From: JAADHG01 sp964418645 | GTDB lineage: Bacteria; Bacteroidota; Bacteroidia; Flavobacteriales; Flavobacteriaceae | Direction: 5' to 3' | Assembly: GCA_964418645.1 (NCBI GenBank) | Contig: CAYQME010000023.1 | Span: forward strand, 1-35,525 | Length of the DNA stretch: 35,525 nucleotides | Shown here: positions 17,715 to 26,357 of the stretch, one piece after another | How the letters are laid out: every line of letters starts with the position of its first letter | Position numbering within the stretch: the first letter of the stretch is position 1 | Position numbers and translations under genes: made by a program | The notes under the pieces: model-generated | Database searches by the model: none | Seen by the model: the letters and a program-made list of their open reading frames with translations, nothing else | What the model was told of the DNA's origin: nothing

Positions 17715-17919
17715 AAACTTTTAAAAGGGTTTTAATATCATCATTAATAAAAAGATTAACACCTAAAAATTATAAAAAATAAATCGTTGTATATAAATTA
17801 AGAAAGTCATTGAAATTAAAAAATTAAGAAAATTCAAATTACTTTAACATAACTTTAAAGGTTTTAATATCAAATACTTACGATTAAAAGCACTTTCATC
17901 CATTAACATTATGCATTTC

Positions 17920-17964
17920 ATCGACAAAAGTGTAGTTTTCCTATGATTTTTGCAGTTGGTCGAT
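17920..17964. promoter_or_regulatory. Inverted ATCGAC/GTCGAT half-sites, possible operator
   Basis: The two 6-bp arms are exact reverse complements with centres 39 bp apart, near four helical turns. In AT-rich DNA the pair stands out, but no specific regulator can be named. Confidence 0.3.
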
Positions 17965-18168
17965 AGCAACTTTTTTTTATAAAAAATATTGTTCCATTCA
18001 TCTAATTTTTTCGCATTAAAACGCAGAAATTAGGCATTCCCCTTGCTTTTGGCAACTTTTGTTTAGCTATTAATCACAACCCCAAATGATGATAATACTT
18101 ACTTTTTGTTATAAAGCAAATGTATTGCTTTGTTGTATGAGCTTAATTTTCCACTCCCTCAGGGCAAG

Positions 18169-18199
18169 TTTAGGTAATACATTTATTGTTGTACCTAAA
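18169..18199 (+). promoter_or_regulatory. Hairpin in the kinase leader, next to the start codon
   Basis: TTTAGGTA (18169-18176) and TACCTAAA (18192-18199) form a perfect 8-bp stem with a 15-nt loop, ending 14 nt before the ATG at 18214. There is no T-run after it, so it is not a terminator; it could affect translation start. Confidence 0.4.
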
Positions 18200-18213
18200 A
18201 CAGTTTGTAGTTT

Positions 18214-20262
18214 ATGAAACAGTTAATTACCTTAACTGCTATTTTCTTAACTATATTCTCTAGTTTTTCTCAAACTAAAGAACAGGATAGTCTTGTCATG
18301 CAATTTGCGTTTCAAAAACTAGACTCTACTAAGGTTGACACTTCTATTAAAATTATTAAATCTTATTACGATTCTAAAGACTATAAAAAGGCATTAGGTT
18401 ATATTTCACAAACCGAAAAATTGTCTGCTACATTACAATACCATAAAGCAACTGCAGAAATAAAGTATTATAAAGCACTCATATATTCACAAAGAGATGA
18501 TTATTATAATGCTTTAGATAATTACAACAAATCACTTAGCATCTATTCACAGTTACATGATTCTTTAGGTATTGCTAAAGTGAATAATAGTATTGGTCTT
18601 ATTGAGATTAAAAGAGGGAATTATAACAAAGGGCTTAGGTATTCAATTTCTGCTATAGACATTTTTGAGCGCAAAAATTTAAGACGTGAATTAAGTTTAG
18701 CATATAACAACTTATCGGATGCATACTTTAACACCAATCAATTTGATAAAGCATTAGAGTATAATGTTAAGGCATTAAAAATAAGAGAGCAATTACACGA
18801 TAGCTCTGGAATAAAAATATCGACAAAAAATATTGCTCTTTTATATTCTATGCGTAAAGAATATCGAAAATCTATTGAGTATTACGAAAAACTGCTAAGC
18901 TTCTTAGACCCTAAAAAAGACCAAAATTTACGTGGTGAAATTTTACCAAGAATAGGTGAAGAATATTTACAGTTTAATGATTATACAAAAGCAACAACAT
19001 ATTTATTAGAAGGCTTAAAACTTAATAGAGCAAATAAAAATAAAGCTGGAATTTTAAGATCACTTAATAGCATTGCAAAATTAAACATACAACAAAGAAA
19101 AATAAGAACTGCCGAAATACAGCTAAACGAAGCTTTTACACTTATTAAACAAGTAAATGATGATGTTGAGTTATTAAAAAATTATAAGCTAAGAGTTTCT
19201 ATTGATTCAATAAAAGGTAATTATAAAAATGCCTTTTATTGGCAAGGTAAATATCATACTTTAAAAAATACTTTAGATAAAAAGAATGCGAAACCTATTG
19301 TTTTTGAAGACCCTAATGAGTTAGGTTTAGAAAATAATAATTCCCTTCCTGAAAATATCATTAATCAAACCACTAATGATAGTAAAACGCTAAAACAGTT
19401 TAAGCTTATTGCTTACGGTTTAGGAGCAGCTTTCCTTATTACATTAATAGCTTTAATAACTATTCTGCTTAAAGGAAGATCTAATAAAGAGTACTTTACT
19501 GAACTTCAAGAAAAAAATAAGCAATATAAATTACAAAACGATTCTCTTTTAGAGCAAACCATACACTTGGAAGAAATGAATCAGGTTAAAGACCGATTAT
19601 TCTCTATAGTATCTCACGACTTAAAAGATTCTATTACTGGTGTAAAAGCCTTCTTAGACCTTTTAAAGGAAGACAGCATCTCCCAAGAAGAGTTTGATGA
19701 ACTCATCCCAGAGTTAAGCGATAATGCAGATAACGCTGCTGCTTTGTTATTAAACCTTCTCAATTGGTCTAAATCTCAAATGCAAAATTTAGAACCAAAA
19801 GCAGAGCTCTTTAATATACAAGATGTATTTAGTGAAAAAATGAGTTTAATAGAGAAAAAAGTTAATCAAAAACGAATCATTCTTCTAGATGAATCTATAA
19901 AAGATTTTGTGTATGCCGATAGGAGTATGATAGAAATTGTTATCCAAAATTTACTTGCTAATGCTGTAAAATTTTCTAAAGTTGGCGATGTTATTACAGT
20001 GTCCAATAGAGAGCGCAATGGTAACGTACTTATTAGTATTGAAGACACAGGTGTTGGTATTTCTAAAGAAAATCAAGAAAAGCTATTTAAAAATGGAGGC
20101 TTTACTACAAGAGGAACTAATGCCGAAAAAGGAACAGGATTAGGACTTTCTATTTGTAAGCAATTGGTAGAACTTAACTACGGAAAAATCTGGGTAGAGA
20201 GCGAACAAAATTTAGGCAGTAAATTCTTTGTAGAGCTACCAAAAGCTAAACCTATTGAATAG
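18214..20262 (+). CDS. TPR-containing sensor histidine kinase
   Basis: The 682-residue protein has a signal peptide (1-20, ending SSFSQ), a periplasmic array of tetratricopeptide repeats (about 45-345; for example DDYYNALDNYNKSLSIY and NQFDKALEYNVKALKI), one membrane segment at about 397-419, a coiled coil (425-458), then a HisKA domain with the phospho-acceptor His468 in SIVSHDLKDSITG. The ATPase domain has the N box NLLANAVKFS (579-588), G1 DTGVGIS (611-617) and G2 KGTGLGLSI (639-647). All kinase motifs are intact. The H box has Ser where most kinases have Pro. No response regulator is encoded beside it, so its partner must be elsewhere. It ends 1 nt before the stop of the convergent transporter gene. 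Confidence 0.93.
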   Translation: MKQLITLTAIFLTIFSSFSQTKEQDSLVMQFAFQKLDSTKVDTSIKIIKSYYDSKDYKKALGYISQTEKLSATLQYHKATAEIKYYKALIYSQRDDYYNALDNYNKSLSIYSQLHDSLGIAKVNNSIGLIEIKRGNYNKGLRYSISAIDIFERKNLRRELSLAYNNLSDAYFNTNQFDKALEYNVKALKIREQLHDSSGIKISTKNIALLYSMRKEYRKSIEYYEKLLSFLDPKKDQNLRGEILPRIGEEYLQFNDYTKATTYLLEGLKLNRANKNKAGILRSLNSIAKLNIQQRKIRTAEIQLNEAFTLIKQVNDDVELLKNYKLRVSIDSIKGNYKNAFYWQGKYHTLKNTLDKKNAKPIVFEDPNELGLENNNSLPENIINQTTNDSKTLKQFKLIAYGLGAAFLITLIALITILLKGRSNKEYFTELQEKNKQYKLQNDSLLEQTIHLEEMNQVKDRLFSIVSHDLKDSITGVKAFLDLLKEDSISQEEFDELIPELSDNADNAAALLLNLLNWSKSQMQNLEPKAELFNIQDVFSEKMSLIEKKVNQKRIILLDESIKDFVYADRSMIEIVIQNLLANAVKFSKVGDVITVSNRERNGNVLISIEDTGVGISKENQEKLFKNGGFTTRGTNAEKGTGLGLSICKQLVELNYGKIWVESEQNLGSKFFVELPKAKPIE

Positions 20263-20263
20263 A

Positions 20264-21523
20264 TTATTTTTTAGTCCTATACAACTTGTAATAATATAAA
20301 GCTGCAACGCCTCCAATGAAAGAAAATACAGATAACATCCAAAACACATGTTGATGTCCTTTAGCTCCCGATGAATTCTCTAACAGATATCCTATAACTG
20401 GACCAGCGAAAATATCTGGTGTGTAGCCTATAAGTGAAATAAGACCAACAGCTGTTCCTGTTAGAACCAATGGAATATTTCCTTTTTCCATTACCGCAAA
20501 ATAAAGAGAACGCGCAGCATAAACTCCTGTTGTTACAACTAATATCGAGGTGAAAAATAAAACGGTTTCCGAATCTGAAATTATTCCTAAAGCAAACAAT
20601 AATGCTCCAATAAAAGACACAATAAAACTAACTACCAACCAAAAAATTGTTTGAGTACGATCTGCTAGCACTCCAATTAAAACGCCTACCACAGGACGAA
20701 TAAATAACAGAAAAGTTCCCACTTGTGCCGATTGTACTTGATCATATAACATGACGTCTTTAGCATACAATGAAAAAATATCGGTGATTTTATAACCAAC
20801 ATAAGCACACAAAATAATAATCATAAGCAACCAAACAGAAGGTAGACGTAACACATCTTTAACTTGCGAAATTGTTATTTTTTGTAAAACAATCTCATTT
20901 TCCGTTTTGCGATCTAGTTTTAAAAAAAACCACACCAAAACCCCAACAAAAATAACGATACTAGAAGATACTAATATCACTTGTTTAAAGGCTTCTCTAC
21001 TTTCAGATAGTGTTGCTTCCGCAATTTCTGAAGTAATAAAAATCGAAAAAACAAGTACCCCTAAAGTTCCAAAAAGAGCGCCTACTAATCCACGTCCTCC
21101 ATCTAAAAATCCAAATGCCTTCCCTTGTGAAGCGGATCCTCCCCAAACTCGGGTAGCTTTAATCATTGGTGCCCAGAATAAAAATATAGTAGTAAAACCC
21201 CAATAACCGTAAAGTATTTTTAAAACATCGTAACTCGGAAATGTAGCATATACAAATCCACCTAAAGCAGTCATCCATAAAGCAACTGCAATTAATTTTC
21301 TTGGCTGAAATTTATCGGCTAACGGTCCTCCAAATAGATATGAAAACAAGGCTACAATACCATATACTGAAAAACAAAGTCCTAACTGAAAATTATCTAA
21401 ACCAAATACGTCAAGTACAGTTGGTCTGAACACACGTGAAAGAACAAATGGAAGAATAAATACAGACTCTCCAGCCAAAATAATTAGTAAGAGAAAATAC
21501 CAAGGGGCTTTTTTTTGATGCAT
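20264..21523 (-). CDS. Major facilitator superfamily transporter
   Basis: The 419-residue protein has 12 predicted membrane segments with a basic central loop around residues 205-220 (KLDRKTENEIVLQK), the standard MFS arrangement. The loop between segments 2 and 3 carries GGPLADKFQPRKL, a version of the MFS motif A. Segments 4-5 contain an unusual glycine-rich stretch, GKAFGFLDGGRGLVGALFG. It lies 62 nt after ctlX on the same strand and may share its transcript, which would suggest an amino-acid-related substrate, but nothing in the sequence identifies the cargo. Confidence 0.9.
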   Translation of the reverse strand: MHQKKAPWYFLLLIILAGESVFILPFVLSRVFRPTVLDVFGLDNFQLGLCFSVYGIVALFSYLFGGPLADKFQPRKLIAVALWMTALGGFVYATFPSYDVLKILYGYWGFTTIFLFWAPMIKATRVWGGSASQGKAFGFLDGGRGLVGALFGTLGVLVFSIFITSEIAEATLSESREAFKQVILVSSSIVIFVGVLVWFFLKLDRKTENEIVLQKITISQVKDVLRLPSVWLLMIIILCAYVGYKITDIFSLYAKDVMLYDQVQSAQVGTFLLFIRPVVGVLIGVLADRTQTIFWLVVSFIVSFIGALLFALGIISDSETVLFFTSILVVTTGVYAARSLYFAVMEKGNIPLVLTGTAVGLISLIGYTPDIFAGPVIGYLLENSSGAKGHQHVFWMLSVFSFIGGVAALYYYKLYRTKK

Positions 21524-21585
21524 TAAGCAAATTTTTATTTGCTAAAATAACTTAATATAATTACTTAAAATTAAAAACTAAATAT

Positions 21586-22521
21586 TTAAGCCCTTGGCAA
21601 AAACACTTCTGCCATCATACAACGAGCACTTCCACCTCCACAAGCTTCAATAATATTAAGAGAACTTGATAAAATAGTGCCATGCTTATTTAAAATAGTT
21701 ATTTGGTTTTTACTCAAAGAATCATAAGCTGCCTGACTCATTACTATGTAAGACGCTTTATTTTTTCCTTTTACTTGAAGCATATTTCCAGCAAAATTAG
21801 TTACTTGTTCTTCAGTAATAGCTATAATTTCTTTACCATCTTCTTTTAAATTTTTAACCACATTTTTACGTTCTTTTTTATCATCAATACTTTCTAAACA
21901 AATCACAGCAAAATTTTCACCAAGACACATCATTACATTGGTATGATAGATTGTCAAACGCTCTCCATCTATAGTTTGATTTGCTGAAAAAATTATAGGT
22001 AAATATTCAAAGTCTTCACAAAACTCGATAACCAATTCTTCATCAGTTCGTTGTGATATTGCACAATAAGCTTTTTTATTTACACGATCTAACACCAAAC
22101 TTCCTGTGCCTTCAAGGAATAGTCCTTCCTCTTCAGCAATTCTATAGTCTAAAATATGGTCAATATAGAAACCTTCCTTTTCTAATTGAAACAATACTTC
22201 TTCACGACGTTCTAAACGTCTGTTTTCGGCAAACATAGGATACAAAACAACAGTCCCATTTTCATGAAATGAAATCCAATTATTCGAAAAATGCGCATCA
22301 GGTGTATCAAATCCATCAATACTTTCAAACACTATTACAGTAACACCAACAGCACTCAATTTCTTAACAAAATTATCAAACTCTTGTTCAGCTTTTATTT
22401 GTAATTCTTCTTGCGAAATATCAGCAATTTCCTTTTGATAATAGTTATTTGTAACTGTTTGCTCATTCATCCTAAAATGTGTAGGACGAACCATTAATAT
22501 GGCATTTGTAGTTTGATGCAT
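21586..22521 (-). CDS. ctlX: CtlX-type citrulline hydrolase (guanidine-group-modifying superfamily)
   Basis: The 311-residue enzyme belongs to the amidinotransferase/arginine-deiminase fold. Landmarks are VRPTHF (residues 11-16), FSNNWISFH around Asn81, the LEGTGSLVLDR segment with Glu137, the catalytic His193 in YHTNVMMCLGE, and the nucleophile Cys301 in GGGSARCMMAEVF. This arrangement, with GGGSARCM at the C-terminus, is that of the citrulline utilization hydrolase CtlX rather than of long arginine deiminases (about 410 residues). It should convert citrulline to ornithine, CO2 and ammonia. An arginase gene lies 2.8 kb away on the same strand, so two routes to ornithine are grouped here. The assignment to citrulline rests on family knowledge, not on visible specificity residues. 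Confidence 0.87.
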   Translation of the reverse strand: MHQTTNAILMVRPTHFRMNEQTVTNNYYQKEIADISQEELQIKAEQEFDNFVKKLSAVGVTVIVFESIDGFDTPDAHFSNNWISFHENGTVVLYPMFAENRRLERREEVLFQLEKEGFYIDHILDYRIAEEEGLFLEGTGSLVLDRVNKKAYCAISQRTDEELVIEFCEDFEYLPIIFSANQTIDGERLTIYHTNVMMCLGENFAVICLESIDDKKERKNVVKNLKEDGKEIIAITEEQVTNFAGNMLQVKGKNKASYIVMSQAAYDSLSKNQITILNKHGTILSSSLNIIEACGGGSARCMMAEVFLPRA

Positions 22522-22644
22522 CTTACAAATCTAATTTTTTTGGATTGAAAATGGATTGCCTTTATAAATAAAAAAGTTAACTTAGTTATCGACTGAATTT
22601 GTCTTGACATTGACAGCAAGTAAAATACTCTACTACAAATACGA

Positions 22645-23229
22645 ATGAATGACCTCTTAAAAGACTGGAAAAGAAACGTACAAGCTGTAAAATGGAAATT
22701 TTTAAAGAGCAACTTATATGAGTTTCAAAATCGTTCATTAGAGAAAAACATCAAAACGTTAAGACTGTTCTTTCATCCATTAGATTTAGACAAAACATTA
22801 GGAGCAAAAAAAAATCAAATAACTGCTTCAGACCCTTCTCAATATTGGTTACTTTTTATATTATCTCAATCTAATTTAGGAACAATTTATCTAGTCTTTG
22901 AATTATGTAAAGTAATAGATTATTTTAATACTAGAAACCCTAGGTATCTAAAACATAAACTCTTAAAAAAGAATGGTAGAATTGATAAAAACTCATTTAG
23001 AAATAAATATTTTGAGGTTTTCTTAAATTATAATTTGGAGAAATCAGGTATAAAAGTAGAATTTGAGAAATGTTTCAGAAATGAACATAACAAAAATAGC
23101 GAAGGTCATGATTCATATTTTAAATTTAAGAATAATACTTACATTATTGAGTGTCTGAAGATTAAATCTTGGAATGAAAATTACCATTCATCAGCTTACA
23201 AAATGATTCAAGTTCTAATAAAAAACTAG
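22645..23229 (+). CDS. N-terminal half of a TAG-split, nuclease-like protein
   Basis: This 194-residue ORF ends at TAG 23227-23229; the same frame then stays open to 23899, so it is best read with the next ORF. Residues about 120-172 look like a PD-(D/E)XK nuclease core: Glu124 in NKYFEVFLNYNLEKSG, a beta strand with VEFE (138-141), Asp156, and Glu169 in YIIECLKIK, with Lys172 or Lys174 as a possible catalytic lysine. The canonical spacing is E-x-K, so the lysine is displaced by one residue, which lowers confidence or may mark inactivation. The N-terminal 110 residues are helical and unrecognised. The gene is on the opposite strand from its neighbours and AT-rich, as acquired genes often are. 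Confidence 0.6.
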   Translation: MNDLLKDWKRNVQAVKWKFLKSNLYEFQNRSLEKNIKTLRLFFHPLDLDKTLGAKKNQITASDPSQYWLLFILSQSNLGTIYLVFELCKVIDYFNTRNPRYLKHKLLKKNGRIDKNSFRNKYFEVFLNYNLEKSGIKVEFEKCFRNEHNKNSEGHDSYFKFKNNTYIIECLKIKSWNENYHSSAYKMIQVLIKN

Positions 23230-23280
23230 AAAAAATCTCCATCAAGGAATAAAAAACTTCCAATATCAGTTTTCGTAAAA

Positions 23281-23901
23281 ATGTCTGGCGATTTTAAAAA
23301 TGTTGACTCTGATTTCAATATAATTCTTAAGGATTTTTTTGCTAAAAATGTAAGTAACGAGCCAATTGAGTATCTGACAAAGTCGAGAGTATTTGATGAT
23401 TTAAGAATTTTTAGTAATCAAGTGATTCCTAATGCTGAAATAACTAAGAAATCATTGTTTCACGATTATATTAAAGTAAGTGCCAAATTCAAAGAAATTC
23501 AATTTATTGACAAATTCAAAAATGACGTAGGTTTAGATTTATCTAACACTAAAGAAGAGCGTCATCATTTTGAAATTAAATCTAATTTTCAAATTAAAAA
23601 GTCACAGCAAGAGTTTGAGGATTATTTAATAGAAAAAATAAAGAAAAAAATTACTCAATTGAATAAAATCCAAAATGAAAAAAAAATAATTGCAATCGAA
23701 TTCGAATCATATGCTGGATTTGGAAGATTCCCAATTGAACTGAATTATCAATTCAAAAAGGTTTTTGCAAGATCTAATTCAAATTTGACAATTATTTTAT
23801 TTTTTAAAAACTCAAAAGGTGCAACTGTCGAATTAAATAAAAAGTCATTTTATAATATAAATGATAATTTTATGAGGTTTTTAATAAAAGGACAAATCTA
23901 A
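23281..23901 (+). CDS. C-terminal half of the TAG-split protein
   Basis: 206 residues from ATG 23281, in frame with the preceding ORF. The stretch EDYLIEKIKKKITQLNKIQN (about 127-146) followed by the hydrophobic strand KKIIAIEFESYAG is the arrangement seen in the C-terminal part of many restriction-like nuclease proteins, where a helix with Lys and Gln precedes a buried strand. This agrees with the reading of both pieces as one protein. No independent family is recognised. It could be translated separately from its own ATG, but no promoter or clear leader is seen in the 51 nt between the halves. Confidence 0.6.
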   Translation: MSGDFKNVDSDFNIILKDFFAKNVSNEPIEYLTKSRVFDDLRIFSNQVIPNAEITKKSLFHDYIKVSAKFKEIQFIDKFKNDVGLDLSNTKEERHHFEIKSNFQIKKSQQEFEDYLIEKIKKKITQLNKIQNEKKIIAIEFESYAGFGRFPIELNYQFKKVFARSNSNLTIILFFKNSKGATVELNKKSFYNINDNFMRFLIKGQI

Positions 23902-24002
23902 AAATTCCAGCAGCCAACAATTTGTATTGTTCATTGTTTCTGTAATTATTCACTAAATTAGTTACCGAAACCATCCCAAAACGTTAACGAAACTAAAAAA
24001 TC

Positions 24003-25307
24003 CTACTTTTGATTAATCAATCTATAAATTAAAATAGCTGTACGCTGTGTTAAGGCTTCAATAGTTTTAAGGTTTACGGTTTCTTGTGGTGTATGTCCAT
24101 CACTTCCCATAGTGCCTAAACCATCTAAACAATCGGTATAAGCTGCCACGAAAGACACATCGGCAGCGCCACGTTTGCTTGGGTCGTAAGCAACAACTGG
24201 TCCATAACCTAAATCTTTACTCACTTGACTTAACACTTCTAAAAGTTCCTCATTCCCTTTGGTTGGTCCCATAGCTGGATAACTATCTATAAAACTAATT
24301 TTTGCAGATGTAAGCGGTAAATTATTGGCAACTATGGCTCTCATTTTGTTTCTTGCATTTTCCTTTTGTGTTTCGGAGATAAAACGCAATCCGCCATCTA
24401 CAACAGCAGTTTGTGCTACGACATTACTTTTACCAAAAGCATCGCCTTTACTAAAAGCGTCATCAAAGTCTACAAATGTGCCTCCTAAAATAACACCAGG
24501 ATTAAAGGTTAAATATTGTTCTCCTTTTACATCATTATAGAATTCGTTAATGATTCTTGAAATCTCAAACACAGCTCCTGCCCCAACCTCATCACTAAAA
24601 ATATCGGAAGAATGTGCACGTTTCCCTTTAACTTCTACTTTCCATCCGGAAGAGCCTCGTCTGGCAATTGTAGCCTCGTTAAATCCTGAAGAAGCTTCAT
24701 AACCTAAGGCAATATCACTTCGCTTTGCTGCATCAATTAAATCTTTACGACTTATTGTTAACGGTTTTCCTGTGCTTTCTTCGTCTCCAGTAAATGCAGC
24801 AATCACTTGTGCATTTTTTAAAAGTCCATTATCAGCCAACGCTTTTAAAGCATAGAGCATAATAACATTTCCACCTTTCATATCATTACCTCCAGGTGCA
24901 TGTGCTGTACTATCATTTATCATCTCAAATTTTTGAAACGGACTATCGGCTTCAAAAACAGTATCTAAATGCCCGATTAGTAATACTTTTTTGCCCTTAT
25001 TACCACTAGTTTCAGCAAATAAATGTCCTGCTCTATTAACTTGTGACATGTCTTTCCAACTGGTAGTAAACCCAATATCTTCAAATGCTTTTACAAACAC
25101 CTCTCCAACTTTTTTAACACCTTCATGGTTCATAGTACCACTATTTATGTTTACTACCGTTTTTAAAAACTCAATGGCTTCAGCATTATTAGCTGTAATG
25201 GTTTTAAGGATTTTCTTTTCTGTTCTGTTTATCTTTTGAGCAAACATAAAGCTAGTGAAAAGTAATAAGCAAATAGCAAGAGCTTTTGTATTAAAAGACA
25301 TTGTCAT
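24003..25307 (-). CDS. Secreted M20-family metallopeptidase (carboxypeptidase G2-like)
   Basis: A signal peptide covers residues about 1-24 (ALAICLLLFTSFMFAQ). The 434-residue protein has the M20 dizinc site: His113 in IGHLDTV, bridging Asp142 in GGNDMKGG, catalytic Glu176 with Glu177 in TGDEESTG, Glu204, and His405 in MGSDGHTPQE. The dimerisation lid domain lies at about 215-330, opening with RRGSSGWKVEVKGKRAHSS. It should act as a periplasmic exopeptidase releasing C-terminal amino acids, perhaps glutamate. Two starts are possible (ATG at 25307 and at 25301), both before the signal peptide. It is followed by the arginase gene on the same strand 40 nt upstream and may be co-transcribed with it. 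Confidence 0.92.
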   Translation of the reverse strand: MTMSFNTKALAICLLLFTSFMFAQKINRTEKKILKTITANNAEAIEFLKTVVNINSGTMNHEGVKKVGEVFVKAFEDIGFTTSWKDMSQVNRAGHLFAETSGNKGKKVLLIGHLDTVFEADSPFQKFEMINDSTAHAPGGNDMKGGNVIMLYALKALADNGLLKNAQVIAAFTGDEESTGKPLTISRKDLIDAAKRSDIALGYEASSGFNEATIARRGSSGWKVEVKGKRAHSSDIFSDEVGAGAVFEISRIINEFYNDVKGEQYLTFNPGVILGGTFVDFDDAFSKGDAFGKSNVVAQTAVVDGGLRFISETQKENARNKMRAIVANNLPLTSAKISFIDSYPAMGPTKGNEELLEVLSQVSKDLGYGPVVAYDPSKRGAADVSFVAAYTDCLDGLGTMGSDGHTPQETVNLKTIEALTQRTAILIYRLINQK

Positions 25308-25347
25308 AAGTAAATTGTTTAAAAATGATGGTAATAAATGTAGTAAA

Positions 25348-26295
25348 TTAATATTTTAAAGTCTTAGTTACTTCGTCCAGAATTTCAAACGCTGTTTCTG
25401 CCATTTTATTTCCTTTAAAATCTAGTAATGGATTGACTTCAACAAACTCTAAAGAAACTACTTTTCTAGTATTTAAAAACCCATTTATAATTTTTATTAT
25501 TTCAAATTGATCGAATCCTTTTGGTACCGGAGTTCCTGTACCATAAGAAATTAAGTCACAATCCATACTATCTACATCAAAAGACACATAAATCATCTCG
25601 CAATCTACTAACTTATCTATGGATTCGTTTACACAAACATCTAAACCTCTATAGCGAATTTCATCAACTTTATAATTTCTAATATTAAGCTTCTCCATTT
25701 GTTTGGCTTCTGGTTCTTCAGTATCTCTAACACCAAAATAAACAATATCTTCTGGTTGCACTTTAACCTCAAATGTTCCAATATTTTTCATTGCCTCCCA
25801 AAACGTTTTAGTCTCTTCAGTAATGGTATTAATCTTGCAGTATAAATTATCTTCACACATTGCTGCTGCCAAAGGCATACCATGTACGTTACCTGAAGGT
25901 GAGGTATAAGGCGAGTGAATATCGGCGTGTGCATCAATCCAAACCACACCTAATTTTTTATTAGGATAGGCTGATTTTATCCCACTTATTGTTCCTAATG
26001 CAGAGGAATGGTCACCTGAAATTACAAGTGGAAAATTACCATCGTTCAAATTACGTTTTACTACATTAGAAACACGTGTACATTGTTCAAAAACATGCTG
26101 TATTCGCTTTCCAAAAGAATTCTTTACTTTATTATAAATAGATTCATTTTCTGTTTCAACATCTTCGAATTCAAATTTTTTAAAATAACTATTATTGTTA
26201 ATGATAGCTGCTATTTCTATAGCATCAATACCCATATCAGAACCACGAGTTCCTGCGCCAATATCTGATCTATTCTTTATAATTTTAATGTTCAT
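25348..26295 (-). CDS. rocF: Arginase
   Basis: Hydrolyses arginine to ornithine and urea in the cytoplasm. The 315-residue ureohydrolase shows the manganese-binding motifs GDHS (94-97), DAHADIH (121-127), and SFDVDSMD with Asp240 and Asp242. GNVHGMPLA (135-143) is typical of arginases; agmatinases usually have SHGT-type loops here. The sequence is slightly divergent from classical arginases (an Asp-Cys follows the second Asp pair where DP is usual), so formiminoglutamase or a related activity cannot be excluded. Together with ctlX, which also yields ornithine, it points to arginine and citrulline breakdown. It starts 13 nt from the gltA terminator on the same strand. Confidence 0.85.
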   Translation of the reverse strand: MNIKIIKNRSDIGAGTRGSDMGIDAIEIAAIINNNSYFKKFEFEDVETENESIYNKVKNSFGKRIQHVFEQCTRVSNVVKRNLNDGNFPLVISGDHSSALGTISGIKSAYPNKKLGVVWIDAHADIHSPYTSPSGNVHGMPLAAAMCEDNLYCKINTITEETKTFWEAMKNIGTFEVKVQPEDIVYFGVRDTEEPEAKQMEKLNIRNYKVDEIRYRGLDVCVNESIDKLVDCEMIYVSFDVDSMDCDLISYGTGTPVPKGFDQFEIIKIINGFLNTRKVVSLEFVEVNPLLDFKGNKMAETAFEILDEVTKTLKY

Positions 26296-26308
26296 AAAAC
26301 CAATTTAC

Positions 26309-26339
26309 AAAAAAACCTCATAGTGATTTGCTATGAGGT
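26309..26339 (-). terminator. Intrinsic terminator after gltA
   Basis: ACCTCATAG (26315-26323) and CTATGAGGT (26331-26339) form a perfect 9-bp stem with a 7-nt loop; in the minus direction seven T follow (A-run 26309-26315). It lies 18 nt past the gltA stop. Confidence 0.9.
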
Positions 26340-26357
26340 CTGTAATTATTAAATAAT

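Larger units (their letters stand above)
17715..18213 (+). promoter_or_regulatory. Long non-coding leader upstream of the sensor kinase
   Basis: No ORF, tRNA or known riboswitch is seen in this stretch between argS and the kinase gene. It holds inverted half-sites ATCGAC (17920-17925) and GTCGAT (17959-17964), a 9-nt direct repeat GCAACTTTT (17966-17974 and 18052-18060), a hairpin AAAGCAA/TTGCTTT (18113-18131) and a second hairpin next to the start codon. About 500 bp is long for this compact genome and suggests a regulated promoter or a long 5' leader. Confidence 0.45.
22645..23901 (+). pseudogene. Full-length reading frame interrupted by one in-frame TAG
   Basis: The two ORFs at 22645-23229 and 23281-23901 are in the same frame, and the 17 codons between them (KKSPSRNKKLPISVFVK) contain no further stop. 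Reading through the TAG gives one protein of 418 residues plus one unknown residue. A single-base change in a lysine, glutamine, glutamate or tryptophan codon would explain it. Recent nonsense mutation, sequencing error and stop-codon readthrough are all possible. Confidence 0.7.

Noticed and set aside
18113..18131. AAAGCAA/TTGCTTT hairpin as a terminator
   Set aside because: No T-run follows in either direction and no gene ends just before it.
17715..18213. Known riboswitch or tRNA in the kinase leader
   Set aside because: No cloverleaf and no recognised riboswitch core could be found by eye.
20907..21206. 99-codon ORF antisense to the MFS transporter
   Set aside because: Shadow of the transporter reading frame with no own promoter or recognisable product.
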